A stretch of DNA of 64,000 nucleotides from Collinsella sp. (lineage in GTDB: Bacteria; Actinomycetota; Coriobacteriia; Coriobacteriales; Coriobacteriaceae): positions 1-64,000 of the forward strand of contig JAUMMZ010000050.1 in assembly GCA_031296755.1 (NCBI GenBank), given 5' to 3'. The notes under the pieces were generated by a model. It saw only the letters and a list, made by a program, of their open reading frames with translations, did no database searches and was not told where the DNA came from. Positions 54,296 to 63,712 of this stretch are shown here, one piece after another. Numbering within the stretch: the stretch's first letter is position 1; each line of letters starts with the position of its first letter. The translations under genes were made by a program, and so were the position numbers.

Positions 54296-54319
54296 AAAGC
54301 AGGCTCGAAGGCCTGCTTT
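54296..54319 (-). terminator. Terminator of tRNA-Ser(GGA)
   Basis: AAAGCAGGC and GCCTGCTTT form a 9-bp stem around a six-base loop, followed on minus by GTTTTTA. Confidence 0.85.
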
Positions 54320-54328
54320 GGAATTAAC

Positions 54329-54419
54329 TGGCGGAGAGTCAGGGATTTGAACCCTGGAGACGCTTTTGACGCCTACACGATTTCCAATCGTGCTCCTTCG
54401 GCCACTCGGACAACTCTCC
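54329..54419 (-). tRNA. tRNA-Ser(GGA)
   Basis: A class II cloverleaf: acceptor GGAGAGT/ACTCTCC, anticodon loop TTGGAAA (anticodon GGA), long variable arm, T-arm CAGGGTTCAAATCCCTG, encoded CCA. Confidence 0.95.
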
Positions 54420-54914
54420 GTTAAATGCGAAAGTCAGTATACACGAGGAATCGCAAAGTGCAAACAGAAAAGTTGGCATTTTTTGATCCACAGCGTCTCG
54501 CGCTGTGCCTAAAACGCGCGACACATGCAGTCTGACCAGCAAAATCATGCTATGCGAATTGCTCAAAAAAGGACTTTATAGACCACGAGCAAACGAATTT
54601 TAAATCTTTTTGGCGATCAATTAGACCACTGGTATGCATTTTGCGACCACAACCATGCGCCCGTTGACCTGCGACTTGGCTCAGCTTGTCCTCACGGCAC
54701 CGTATCTTGTCCACAGATCCGTCAAGCTTTTGGTCAGCATTTGGTTGGAATGCGCATGAAACGTCGTGCGAGTATGGGCATATGTGGAGGTCATGAGGTT
54801 GTAGCTGCATATTCTTGCAGCCTAGGAGGTTGAAAGATATTATTACCAAGTCTTTTCCTGCTTCAGGCGCACCTTCACGACCTGAAGCCACATTTGCCCA
54901 GAGGAGGTGACAAT
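54420..54914 (+). other. rpsF leader and gene-free stretch
   Basis: I see no protein gene in these ~490 bases apart from a possible short leader ORF. The 3' part has a GCTGCA/TGCAGC hairpin, an AGGAGG box at 54824-54829, and a CTTCAGG/CCTGAAG stem (about 54861-54886) before the rpsF ribosome site. A single TTGTCCACA (54707-54715), the usual actinobacterial DnaA-box form, lies here. The stem could be the S6-S18 feedback site common before rpsF, but I cannot verify that motif. Confidence 0.45.
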
Positions 54915-55208
54915 ATGAAGGCTTATGAACTGCTGTTCTTTGTTGACCCGTCGCTCGACCCCGAGACTCGTCTCGCTGTCATGAAGCGTATCGATACCAC
55001 GATCGCTGAGGGCGCTGGCAAGGTCGACTCCGTTGACGAGTGGGGCAAGCGCAAGCTCGCCTACGAGATCAACGACCTCACCGATGGTGACTACACCCTC
55101 ATCAACTTCCACGCAGATCCTACCCAGATCGCCGAGCTTGATCGCGTCCTGCGCATCACCGACGCTGTGGTCCGCCACATGATCGTCCGTCGCGACGACC
55201 AGGAGTAA
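54915..55208 (+). CDS. rpsF: Ribosomal protein bS6
   Basis: The 97-residue protein MKAYELLFFVDPSL... contains the S6 pattern (VDEWGKRKLAYEIN, DGDYTLINFHADP). ATG at 54915 follows AGGAGGTGACAAT. It opens the rpsF-ssb-rpsR-rplI operon. Confidence 0.97.
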   Translation: MKAYELLFFVDPSLDPETRLAVMKRIDTTIAEGAGKVDSVDEWGKRKLAYEINDLTDGDYTLINFHADPTQIAELDRVLRITDAVVRHMIVRRDDQE

Positions 55209-55256
55209 GACTGTCGTTTTGGACTGGGCTTGTGCCCCAAGAGGAAGTAGTGAGTT

Positions 55257-55709
55257 ATGAGCATCAATCGAGTGAACATCACCGGTAACCTCACCCGCGA
55301 TCCCGAGCTGCGCGCCACCGCCGGCGGAACCCAGGTTCTGTCCTTTGGCGTCGCCGTGAACGATCGTCGCCGCAACGCGCAGACTGGCGAGTGGGAGGAC
55401 TATCCCAACTTTGTCGACTGCACCATGTTCGGCACCCGCGCCGAGGCCGTGAGCCGTTTCCTGGCAAAGGGAAACAAGGTCGCGATCGAGGGCAAGCTGC
55501 GCTACAGCTCTTGGGAGCGCGACGGCCAGCGCCGGAGCAAGCTTGAGGTCATCGTCGATGAGATCGAGTTTATGAGCTCCCGTGGTGGCCAGGGTGGCTA
55601 CGACCAGGGCGGTTACGCCCCCGCAGCTCCCGCGCCCGCAGCACGTCCTGCCGCACCGGTGGCCACGCCGCCCGCGGTCGACGTCTACGATGAGGACATC
55701 CCGTTCTAA
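55257..55709 (+). CDS. ssb: Single-stranded DNA-binding protein
   Basis: The 150-residue SSB has an OB fold (MSINRVNITGNLTRDPELR, FVDCTMFGTRAEAVSRFLAKG), a Gly/Gln/Ala/Pro-rich linker and the C-terminal tip DEDIPF that binds partner proteins. It lies between rpsF and rpsR as in many bacteria. Confidence 0.97.
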   Translation: MSINRVNITGNLTRDPELRATAGGTQVLSFGVAVNDRRRNAQTGEWEDYPNFVDCTMFGTRAEAVSRFLAKGNKVAIEGKLRYSSWERDGQRRSKLEVIVDEIEFMSSRGGQGGYDQGGYAPAAPAPAARPAAPVATPPAVDVYDEDIPF

Positions 55710-55781
55710 GGGTTGTTCACCTATTTTTGAGTGAGAGGCGGCTTCGGTTCGCCGAAGTTGCCAAACGAAAGGTATTTTGAC

Positions 55782-56048
55782 ATGGCTAATGATTTTTCTG
55801 CACGTCAGCCGCGTCGTAAGTACTGCCAGTTCTGCAAGGAGAACACTGAGTTCATCGACTATAAGGACACTCAGCTTCTCCGTAAGTACATGACCGACCG
55901 TGGCAAGATCAAGCCCCGTCGCGTCACTGGCGCTTGCACGCAGCATCAGCATGACATCGCCAACGCCATCAAGCGCGCCCGCGAGATGGCTCTCCTGCCG
56001 TACACCGTCCCCGTGGTTTCCTCTCGTGGCAACCGCGACCGCGGCTAA
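55782..56048 (+). CDS. rpsR: Ribosomal protein bS18
   Basis: The 88-residue protein has the CQFCKENTEFIDYKD zinc-ribbon-like start and the S18 core (RRVTGACTQHQHDIANAIKRAREMALLPYT). ATG at 55782 (MANDFSARQ) follows GAAAGGTATTTTGAC; the in-frame extension upstream passes through a CTTCGG/CCGAAG hairpin. The Cys pair suggests the zinc-binding (C+) form. Confidence 0.96.
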   Translation: MANDFSARQPRRKYCQFCKENTEFIDYKDTQLLRKYMTDRGKIKPRRVTGACTQHQHDIANAIKRAREMALLPYTVPVVSSRGNRDRG

Positions 56049-56063
56049 GAAGGGAGACGCATC

Positions 56064-56603
56064 ATGAAGGTTATTCTTCTCGATGAGATCAAGGGCAAGG
56101 GCGGCGAGGGTGACGTCGTAGAGGTCGCTCAGGGTTACGCTGAGAACTTCCTGTTCCCCAAGAAGCTCGCTGTTGCCGCCACCAAGGGCAACCTCAAGCA
56201 GCTTGACGAGCGTCGCAACAACATCGCCAAGCGCGAGGCCGTCCGTCTGGCTACCGCCAATGAGACCAAGGCTGCCTTCGAGGGCAAGACGGTCACCGTT
56301 GACGTCAAGGTCGGCGACGAGGGCATCCTCTTTGGCTCCGTTACCGCCGCTATGATCGCTGACGCCATCAAGGCTCAGCTCGGTATGGACATCGACCGCA
56401 AGCGCGTCGAGCTCGGTAAGCCCATCAAGGTTGCCGGTGCCCACACCGTTGCCATCTCGCTGTACCGCGAGATCAAGGCCGAGGTTGTCGTTCTCGTCGG
56501 CGTTACCGCCGAGGAGCTCGCTGCCGAGGCTGAGGTCGAGGAGGCCGCTGAGGTCGCCGAGGCCGAGACCGCCGAGGTCGAGACTGAGGCTGCTGCTGAG
56601 TAG
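56064..56603 (+). CDS. rplI: Ribosomal protein bL9 with acidic tail
   Basis: The protein has 179 residues: the N-terminal L9 domain (MKVILLDEIKGKGGEGDVVEVAQGYAENFLFP) and C-terminal domain to about 150, then a ~30-residue Glu/Ala/Val-rich extension (EAEVEEAAEVAEAETAE) not found in the standard ~148-residue L9. It ends the ribosomal operon before a terminator. Confidence 0.95.
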   Translation: MKVILLDEIKGKGGEGDVVEVAQGYAENFLFPKKLAVAATKGNLKQLDERRNNIAKREAVRLATANETKAAFEGKTVTVDVKVGDEGILFGSVTAAMIADAIKAQLGMDIDRKRVELGKPIKVAGAHTVAISLYREIKAEVVVLVGVTAEELAAEAEVEEAAEVAEAETAEVETEAAAE

Positions 56604-56637
56604 CATTTGCTGCAACGCAACAATCTTGTTCTAAGAA

Positions 56638-56667
56638 GGGCGCTCTGGGAAACCAGGGCGCCCTTTT
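56638..56667 (+). terminator. Terminator of the rpsF operon
   Basis: GGGCGCTCTGG pairs with CCAGGGCGCCC around GAAA, followed by TTTTG. Confidence 0.9.
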
Positions 56668-56827
56668 GTTTTTTGCGCTGAGTGAGTGTCATGGTGGACG
56701 TTGCATCGAAGTCCTATATACAGGACCGTTCATCCGTTTGGTTCGGTGATGATTGGCGGCGCGCGGCGCGTTTTGGGGCCGTGGCTGATACTATGGATGC
56801 TCGCAAGCGATATGAATGAGGATGCTC

Positions 56828-58219
56828 ATGGCATATGACGATAGGGAGACCGGGCTGACGGTCGAGGACCGCGGCTCAAAGGTGGGTCTTCCCCAAAACC
56901 AAGATGCAGAGGCCAATGTACTGGCCGCTATGCTGCTATCGCCCGAGGTGGTCGAAGAAGCCCAGGTCGAGCTGCAGCCCGATGACTTCTACCGGCCCAT
57001 TCATAAGACCATCTATACCGCGATGGTCGATATGTACAACAGCCGCATTCCCATCGACTCCATCTCGCTGATCGATTACCTACGAAGCATCAACAAGCTC
57101 GATGCCGTGGGCGGCGAAGCGTACATTTTGGAGTTGATGGGTCAGACCCTGTCACTCGTCAACTGGCAGCACCATGCCGCCATCGTTCGCCGCGATTCGA
57201 TGCTGCGTGAGCTGATCGGCGCCACCAACGAGATCAACGCGCTGGCATATAACGCCCCCACCGACACCAAAGAGGTTGTCGAGCTGGCCGAGAGCAAGCT
57301 GCTCAAGGTTACGGCGCGCGAGGTCAAGTCGAGCTACAAGACGCTGACCGAGTTTATGGTCGAGGCCTATAACGAGGCCGAGGAAGTGTGCCAGGCCGGT
57401 GGTCAGGCGGCGGGCGTGCCCACGGGCTTTCCGTCACTCGACCGTATGCTCATGGGCTTCCGCGAGGGCCAGCTCATCATTATCGGCGCCCGTCCTGCTG
57501 TAGGTAAGACGTCGTTCGCTCTGAACCTGGCGCTCAACGCCGCCGCTGCTGGCTATACCGTCGGCTTCTTCTCGCTGGAGATGTCGGGCAAGGAAATTGC
57601 CCAGCGTCTGATTTGTGCCTACGCCATGATCTCGATCAGTGACTTCCGCATGGGCCGCATTAGCCCCGAGCAGTGGGCCAATATCAACGAGGCCACGCAG
57701 ACCTTGTCCAAGCTCGATATTCTGATTGACGATACGCCCGGCACCACAGTGACCGAGATTCGCGCCAAGAGCCGCCGTATGCTCCATAACAAGGAGAAGG
57801 CAATCATCATCCTGGACTACCTGCAGCTGGTGAGTCCTCCGCCGGGACGCCGCTCCGAGAGCCGTACCGTCGAGGTTTCGGAGATGTCGCGTGGTCTGAA
57901 GATCATGGCCAAGGAGCTCAAGATCCCGCTCATCGCGCTGTCGCAGCTCTCGCGTCAGGTCGAATCCCGTACCGGCAAGCGCCCGCAGCTTTCCGACCTT
58001 CGTGAATCGGGCTCCATCGAGCAAGACGCCGATATCGTTATGTTCTTGGACCGCTCCGCCGACGAGGCCGAGGCCTCGCGCGACGATCGACCCGACGAGG
58101 GCGTTACGCGTATCGTCGTGGCCAAGAACCGTTCGGGCCCGATCGGCGACGTCGACCTGATGTTCCTGCCGGCATCCACCAAGTTCTATGAGCTTGATGG
58201 GGCACATGCCGAGGAGTAG
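56828..58219 (+). CDS. dnaB: Replicative DNA helicase DnaB
   Basis: DnaB (463 residues) is the hexameric replication-fork helicase. An N-terminal domain (QNQDAEANVLAAMLLSPE) is followed by the RecA-like motor: Walker A GARPAVGKTS, Walker B IILDYLQLV, and LSQLSRQVE. ATG at 56828 has GAGGA six bases upstream; an ATG 12 bases earlier lacks one. It may pair with the DciA-like protein encoded after recF. Confidence 0.97.
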   Translation: MAYDDRETGLTVEDRGSKVGLPQNQDAEANVLAAMLLSPEVVEEAQVELQPDDFYRPIHKTIYTAMVDMYNSRIPIDSISLIDYLRSINKLDAVGGEAYILELMGQTLSLVNWQHHAAIVRRDSMLRELIGATNEINALAYNAPTDTKEVVELAESKLLKVTAREVKSSYKTLTEFMVEAYNEAEEVCQAGGQAAGVPTGFPSLDRMLMGFREGQLIIIGARPAVGKTSFALNLALNAAAAGYTVGFFSLEMSGKEIAQRLICAYAMISISDFRMGRISPEQWANINEATQTLSKLDILIDDTPGTTVTEIRAKSRRMLHNKEKAIIILDYLQLVSPPPGRRSESRTVEVSEMSRGLKIMAKELKIPLIALSQLSRQVESRTGKRPQLSDLRESGSIEQDADIVMFLDRSADEAEASRDDRPDEGVTRIVVAKNRSGPIGDVDLMFLPASTKFYELDGAHAEE

Positions 58220-58312
58220 GACAGGCGCCCGTTGCACGGGTATACTGGGAATGTTTTGTGCTTCTGCGTGCCGGCGTGGCGCGTAGACAGTCCATGAATG
58301 TAAGGAGTAAAC

Positions 58313-59599
<1,287 letters not shown>

Positions 59600-59717
59600 T
59601 CGGGACTATTTGGTTATTGCGATATACCCCTTTGCAGCCCGGACGGGCGGCCGAGGGGTATATTTGCTTGCAAAGGGCTCGCGCGGAGCGGGCCATTCAT
59701 CCATAGAGGAGGCACCC

Positions 59718-61022
59718 TTGAAGGCGGACACTCAAACCATCGACATCCTGTTGTTGGGCAGCGGCGGCCGTGAGCATGCTTTGGCAGCTAAGCTCGCAGC
59801 ATCACCGCGCGCCGGCAAGCTCTACATCGCGCCGGGCAACGGCGGCACCGCGAGCTGCGGCGAGAACGTTGTTCTCGACGACTGCGATCCTGCGGCCGTG
59901 GCGGCGTTTGCGCAGAGCCACGGATGCGGACTCGTGGTAATTGGCCCCGAGGCTCCGCTTGTGGCGGGCGTGGCCGACGCCGTGCGGGCGGCGGGTATTC
60001 CCTGCTTTGGCCCGGGTGCCGAGGGTGCCCAGATGGAGGGCTCCAAGCTGTTCTCCAAGCAGCTCATGGAGCGCGCCGGTATTCCGACGGCAGCCTATGG
60101 TTCGTTTACCGACGAGGCTTCGGCTCTCGCCTACGTACGCGAGCAGGGCGCCCCGCTGGTCGTGAAGGCTGACGGCCTTGCCGCCGGCAAGGGCGTTATC
60201 GTGGCGACCGAACTTGAGCAGGCCGAGGAAGCCGTGCGCGAGTGCTTTGGCGGCACCTTTGGCGATGCCGGCAACACCGTGGTCATCGAGGAGATGCTGA
60301 CCGGCCCCGAGTGCTCGCTGCTGGCCTTTACCGACGGCAAGACCGTGCGCCCCATGGCTACCTCGCAGGACCACAAGCGCGCGCTTGAGGGCGACCTTGG
60401 TCCCAACACCGGCGGCATGGGCGTCTACAGCCCGGTGCCCATCGTGACTGACGAGGAGCACGCCACCATGGTGGCGGTCATGGAGCAGACCGTGGCCGAG
60501 CTCGCTGCCGAGGGTATCGACTACCGCGGCTGCCTGTACGGCGGCTTTATGCTCACCCCCGCCGGTCCCAAGGTGCTGGAGTTCAATGCCCGCTTTGGCG
60601 ACCCCGAGACGCAGGTCGTGCTGCCGCGCCTTAAGAACGACCTGGTCGAGGTCATGCTGGCTTGTGCCAACTGCGAGCTCGATCAGATTGAGCTCGACTG
60701 GCGTGACGAGTGGGCCGTGGCCGTTGTCCTGACGAGCGCGGGCTACCCCGGCAGCTACGAGAAAGGAAAGGTCATCACCGGTATTGAGGATGCCGAGGCC
60801 ATGGAGAACGTGACCGTGTACCATGCGGGAACTGCCGTGGTGGACGGTCAGCTCGTGACCAATGGCGGCCGCGTGCTTGCCGTGACCGCTCTGGGCGACA
60901 CGTTCGAGAACGCTCGCAACCTTGCCTACGAGGCCTGCGAGAAGATTGATTTTGAGGGCAAGACCCTGCGTCACGACATCGGCCTGCGCGCGCTGCGCGG
61001 CCGCGACGCCTGGGATGCCTAA
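59718..61022 (+). CDS. purD: Phosphoribosylamine-glycine ligase
   Basis: PurD (434 residues) makes GAR from phosphoribosylamine, glycine and ATP. It has LLLGSGGREHALA, the ATP-grasp LVVKADGLAAGKGVIVA, and NTGGMGVYSPV. TTG start at 59718 is chosen because GAGGAGG precedes it and the family starts here; no ATG or GTG lies in a reasonable position, and the long in-frame extension upstream is not conserved. Confidence 0.95.
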   Translation: MKADTQTIDILLLGSGGREHALAAKLAASPRAGKLYIAPGNGGTASCGENVVLDDCDPAAVAAFAQSHGCGLVVIGPEAPLVAGVADAVRAAGIPCFGPGAEGAQMEGSKLFSKQLMERAGIPTAAYGSFTDEASALAYVREQGAPLVVKADGLAAGKGVIVATELEQAEEAVRECFGGTFGDAGNTVVIEEMLTGPECSLLAFTDGKTVRPMATSQDHKRALEGDLGPNTGGMGVYSPVPIVTDEEHATMVAVMEQTVAELAAEGIDYRGCLYGGFMLTPAGPKVLEFNARFGDPETQVVLPRLKNDLVEVMLACANCELDQIELDWRDEWAVAVVLTSAGYPGSYEKGKVITGIEDAEAMENVTVYHAGTAVVDGQLVTNGGRVLAVTALGDTFENARNLAYEACEKIDFEGKTLRHDIGLRALRGRDAWDA

Positions 61023-61043
61023 AATCCGAGAGGAATGAGACGG

Positions 61044-61739
61044 ATGGACGAGAAGAACGAAGAGCTCGTGGACGCGCAGATCGTCGAAGAGGACAGCCGC
61101 GTGTATGGGCACGCCGAGGGCGAGCCTGGTGGCGAGGTCGCTGACGAGCCGGCGCTGGTGCTGGGCGATGACGACCCGCACGATGCCGAGCTGCACGAGA
61201 AGATTCTTTCGGAGGAGTGCGCCTGGAAGGGCAAGATCCTCGACGTCCACCGTCTTGAGGTCGAGCTGCCCAACGGTCGCCGCAGTGCCCGCGATATCGT
61301 TCGCCATCCGGGTGCGGCGGCCGTTGTGGCACTGACCGAGAGTGGCAAGATCGTGCTGGTGCGTCAGTACCGCACCGCCATCGACCGCGTGACGGTCGAG
61401 ATTCCCGCCGGCAAGCTCGATCCGGGCGAGGACCCGCTCGATTGCGCCAAGCGCGAGCTGCACGAGGAGACGGGCTTTAAGGCCGGCCGCATTCGCTTTT
61501 TGACGTCGATTGTCACGACCTGCGGTTTTTGCGACGAGATCATTCACATCTACCTGGCTACCAAGCTCGAGTTTGATGCGCCCGATCCCGACGATGACGA
61601 GTTTGTCAACGTTGACCTGGTACCGCTGCACGAGCTGATCGACGCCGTGCTCGACGGTAAGATCGAGGACGCCAAGACCGTCGTGGGCGCCTTGGCCTGC
61701 GATAGCATCGCTCACCGACTAGGCGGGGCTGAGCTGTAA
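61044..61739 (+). CDS. NUDIX hydrolase, ADP-ribose pyrophosphatase type
   Basis: The product has 231 residues. An acidic ~45-residue N-terminus precedes a NUDIX fold: the RQYRTAIDRVTVEIPAGK lead-in and the Nudix box with GEDPLDCAKRELHEETGF. The order IP(A)GK...REL.EETG is typical of ADP-ribose pyrophosphatases. ATG at 61044 has AGAGGA nine bases upstream; ATG 61035 overlaps that box. It follows purD by 21 bases. Confidence 0.92.
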   Translation: MDEKNEELVDAQIVEEDSRVYGHAEGEPGGEVADEPALVLGDDDPHDAELHEKILSEECAWKGKILDVHRLEVELPNGRRSARDIVRHPGAAAVVALTESGKIVLVRQYRTAIDRVTVEIPAGKLDPGEDPLDCAKRELHEETGFKAGRIRFLTSIVTTCGFCDEIIHIYLATKLEFDAPDPDDDEFVNVDLVPLHELIDAVLDGKIEDAKTVVGALACDSIAHRLGGAEL

Positions 61740-61778
61740 CGAGCGGGAATGATCTCGCAGGTTTGTGTAAGTCAGCGA

Positions 61779-61876
61779 AAGCGCCCCATTTGAGACAAGG
61801 TGGCCTAAAAGAGGAGGGAAGCGTATGGATATACGCGACCGACGATTGAAGGCCAGATTGTCCAAATGGGGCGCTT
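61779..61876 (+). ncRNA. Structured element copy B (leader of the ABC exporter)
   Basis: On plus, AAGCGCCCCATTTG (61779-61792) and CAAATGGGGCGCTT (61863-61876) form a perfect 14-bp stem. Then come GACAA/TTGTC, TGGCCT/AGGCCA, and the inner hairpin GCGTAT-GGAT-ATACGC. The core at 61808-61852 is nearly identical to copy A (37815-37858), while all stems differ but pair. It precedes a second hairpin and the exporter's start, so it may act as a cis-regulatory leader. Confidence 0.75.
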
Positions 61877-61892
61877 GCAGCGTCGAGACGAA

Positions 61893-61914
61893 ACGCGGTT
61901 TGGTAAAACCGCGT
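61893..61914 (+). promoter_or_regulatory. Hairpin next to the ABC exporter ribosome site
   Basis: ACGCGGTTT and AAACCGCGT pair perfectly around GGTA (9 bp), ending one base before AAGGTG and the ATG at 61924. It may expose or hide the ribosome site together with the structured element upstream. Confidence 0.6.
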
Positions 61915-61923
61915 AAGGTGATT

Positions 61924-63693
61924 ATGTTTAGAAGGTTTTTGTCTTATTACAAGCCCCAGATGGGGCTTTTTGTTGCTGATACTATTTGTGCCCTGGTGCT
62001 TGCCGCCATTGACCTGGCGTTTCCCATTATCCTGCGCAATCTGACCGGAGGGTTGTTTACCCAGGGCCAGGCTGCCATTATGCAGGCGCTCGGCATAATC
62101 GCGGTGGGACTGGTGCTGATGTATGCCACCCGCTGCGCCTGCCGCTACTTTGTGAGCTATTGGGGCCACGTGATGGGCGCGCGCATGGAGTCCAAGATGC
62201 GTGAGGACCTGTTCGATCAGTACGAACGGTTTAGCTTTGCATACTTCGATCGCAACAGCTCGGGTGACATGATGAGCCGTGTGGTCAACGACCTGTTCGA
62301 TATCTGCGAGGCGGCGCACCACGTGCCCGAATGGATCATTATCTGCGGTATCGAGATCATCGGCTCGTTTGTGATTCTGTTTACCATCGCGCCGGTGCTC
62401 GCACTCGCCATGGCAGTGGTGACGGCGGTGTTCGCGGTCATTATGTTTTGGCAGAACATGCGCATGCGCGAGGTCTTTAGCGATAACCGCAAAAAGATTA
62501 GCGGCATCAATGCGCAGCTGCAGGATTCGCTGGCGGGCATGCGCGTGGTCAAGAGCTTTGCCAATGAGCAGACCGAACGCTCTAAGTTTCGCGCCTCGAA
62601 CAATCGCTATCTTTCGTCCAAGGAGAACATGTATCATGCCATGGGCGTCTACACTGCGACGTATGGCCTGCTCTCGGGCGTGCTCTATGTGATTGTGGTG
62701 CTGCTCGGCGGTTGGCTCGTTGCCCAGGGTCAGCTGCAGGCGGTCGATATGGCAACCTTTGCGCTCTACATTTCGCTGTTCTGCACGCCGCTCGAGACGC
62801 TCGTCAATTCGGCCGAGACGTATCAGAAGGCCATCGCCGGCTTTAAGCGCATGGATGAGGTACTCTCGACTGTCCCCGATATTCAGGATAAGCCGGGTGC
62901 TGCGGATCTGCAGGTGACGGCTGGTGCCGTGGAGTACCGCAACGTGTGCTTTAACTACGAGGATGTTGAGCTTGGCTCGGACGATGGGGCACGTCCCGTT
63001 ATCGACCATATGGATCTGTCCATTAGGCCCGGTCAGACCATCGCTTTGGTTGGCCCCTCGGGCGGCGGCAAATCGACGACTTGTTCGCTGTTGCCGCGCT
63101 TTTACGACGTTGCCGGCGGCTCCATTAGTATCGACGGCCAGGATGTGCGCGACGTGACGCAGCAGAGCCTGCGCCGTGCCATCGGCCTGGTGCAGCAAGA
63201 TGTGTACCTGTTCGATGGAACGATCGGCGAGAACATCGCCTACGGCAAGCCGGGCGCCACGGCAGAAGAGATCGCCGAGGCGGCCCGCCGTGCCAATATC
63301 GATACCTTTATCGAATCGCTTCCGCAGGGCTACGACACCGTGGTGGGCGAGCGCGGCAGCCGTCTTTCGGGTGGCCAAAAGCAGCGCGTCGCCATTGCGC
63401 GCGTGTTTCTCAAGAATCCCAAGATTCTTATTTTGGATGAGGCGACGAGTGCCCTGGATAACGAGAGCGAGGAAGCGGTGCAGGAGTCGCTCGAAGAGCT
63501 GGCGCGCGGCCGCACCACGATTATCATCGCCCATCGTCTCTCGACCATTAAACACGCCGATGAGATTGCGACCGTTGAGCATGGTCGCGTTGTGGAACGT
63601 GGCACGCACGAGGAGCTTCTCGCCCGCGGCGGCACCTATGCCCGTTACTATCGAATGCAGTTCGAAGGTGCGCGTGCGCACGAGCTCGACTGA
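61924..63693 (+). CDS. ABC exporter half-transporter
   Basis: The product has 589 residues: an N-terminal six-TM type IV exporter domain (about 5-310) and a nucleotide-binding domain with Walker A GPSGGGKST, Q-loop, signature LSGGQ, Walker B ILILDEAT and the switch His (IIAHRLST). It would pair with itself or another half. ATG at 61924 (MFRRFLSYYKPQMG) is preceded by TAAGGTG; the in-frame extension upstream is the structured element and is not protein-like. Substrate unknown. Confidence 0.95.
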   Translation: MFRRFLSYYKPQMGLFVADTICALVLAAIDLAFPIILRNLTGGLFTQGQAAIMQALGIIAVGLVLMYATRCACRYFVSYWGHVMGARMESKMREDLFDQYERFSFAYFDRNSSGDMMSRVVNDLFDICEAAHHVPEWIIICGIEIIGSFVILFTIAPVLALAMAVVTAVFAVIMFWQNMRMREVFSDNRKKISGINAQLQDSLAGMRVVKSFANEQTERSKFRASNNRYLSSKENMYHAMGVYTATYGLLSGVLYVIVVLLGGWLVAQGQLQAVDMATFALYISLFCTPLETLVNSAETYQKAIAGFKRMDEVLSTVPDIQDKPGAADLQVTAGAVEYRNVCFNYEDVELGSDDGARPVIDHMDLSIRPGQTIALVGPSGGGKSTTCSLLPRFYDVAGGSISIDGQDVRDVTQQSLRRAIGLVQQDVYLFDGTIGENIAYGKPGATAEEIAEAARRANIDTFIESLPQGYDTVVGERGSRLSGGQKQRVAIARVFLKNPKILILDEATSALDNESEEAVQESLEELARGRTTIIIAHRLSTIKHADEIATVEHGRVVERGTHEELLARGGTYARYYRMQFEGARAHELD

Positions 63694-63712
63694 TTGATAT
63701 GACAGGAAGATC

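Noticed and set aside
54707..54715. TTGTCCACA as an origin DnaA box
   Set aside because: A single canonical site 22 kb from the dnaA region with no cluster or unwinding element; likely chance or a regulatory titration site.
54843..56615. 590-codon frame antisense to rpsF-ssb-rpsR-rplI
   Set aside because: It spans four convincing genes on the opposite strand and has no protein-like composition.
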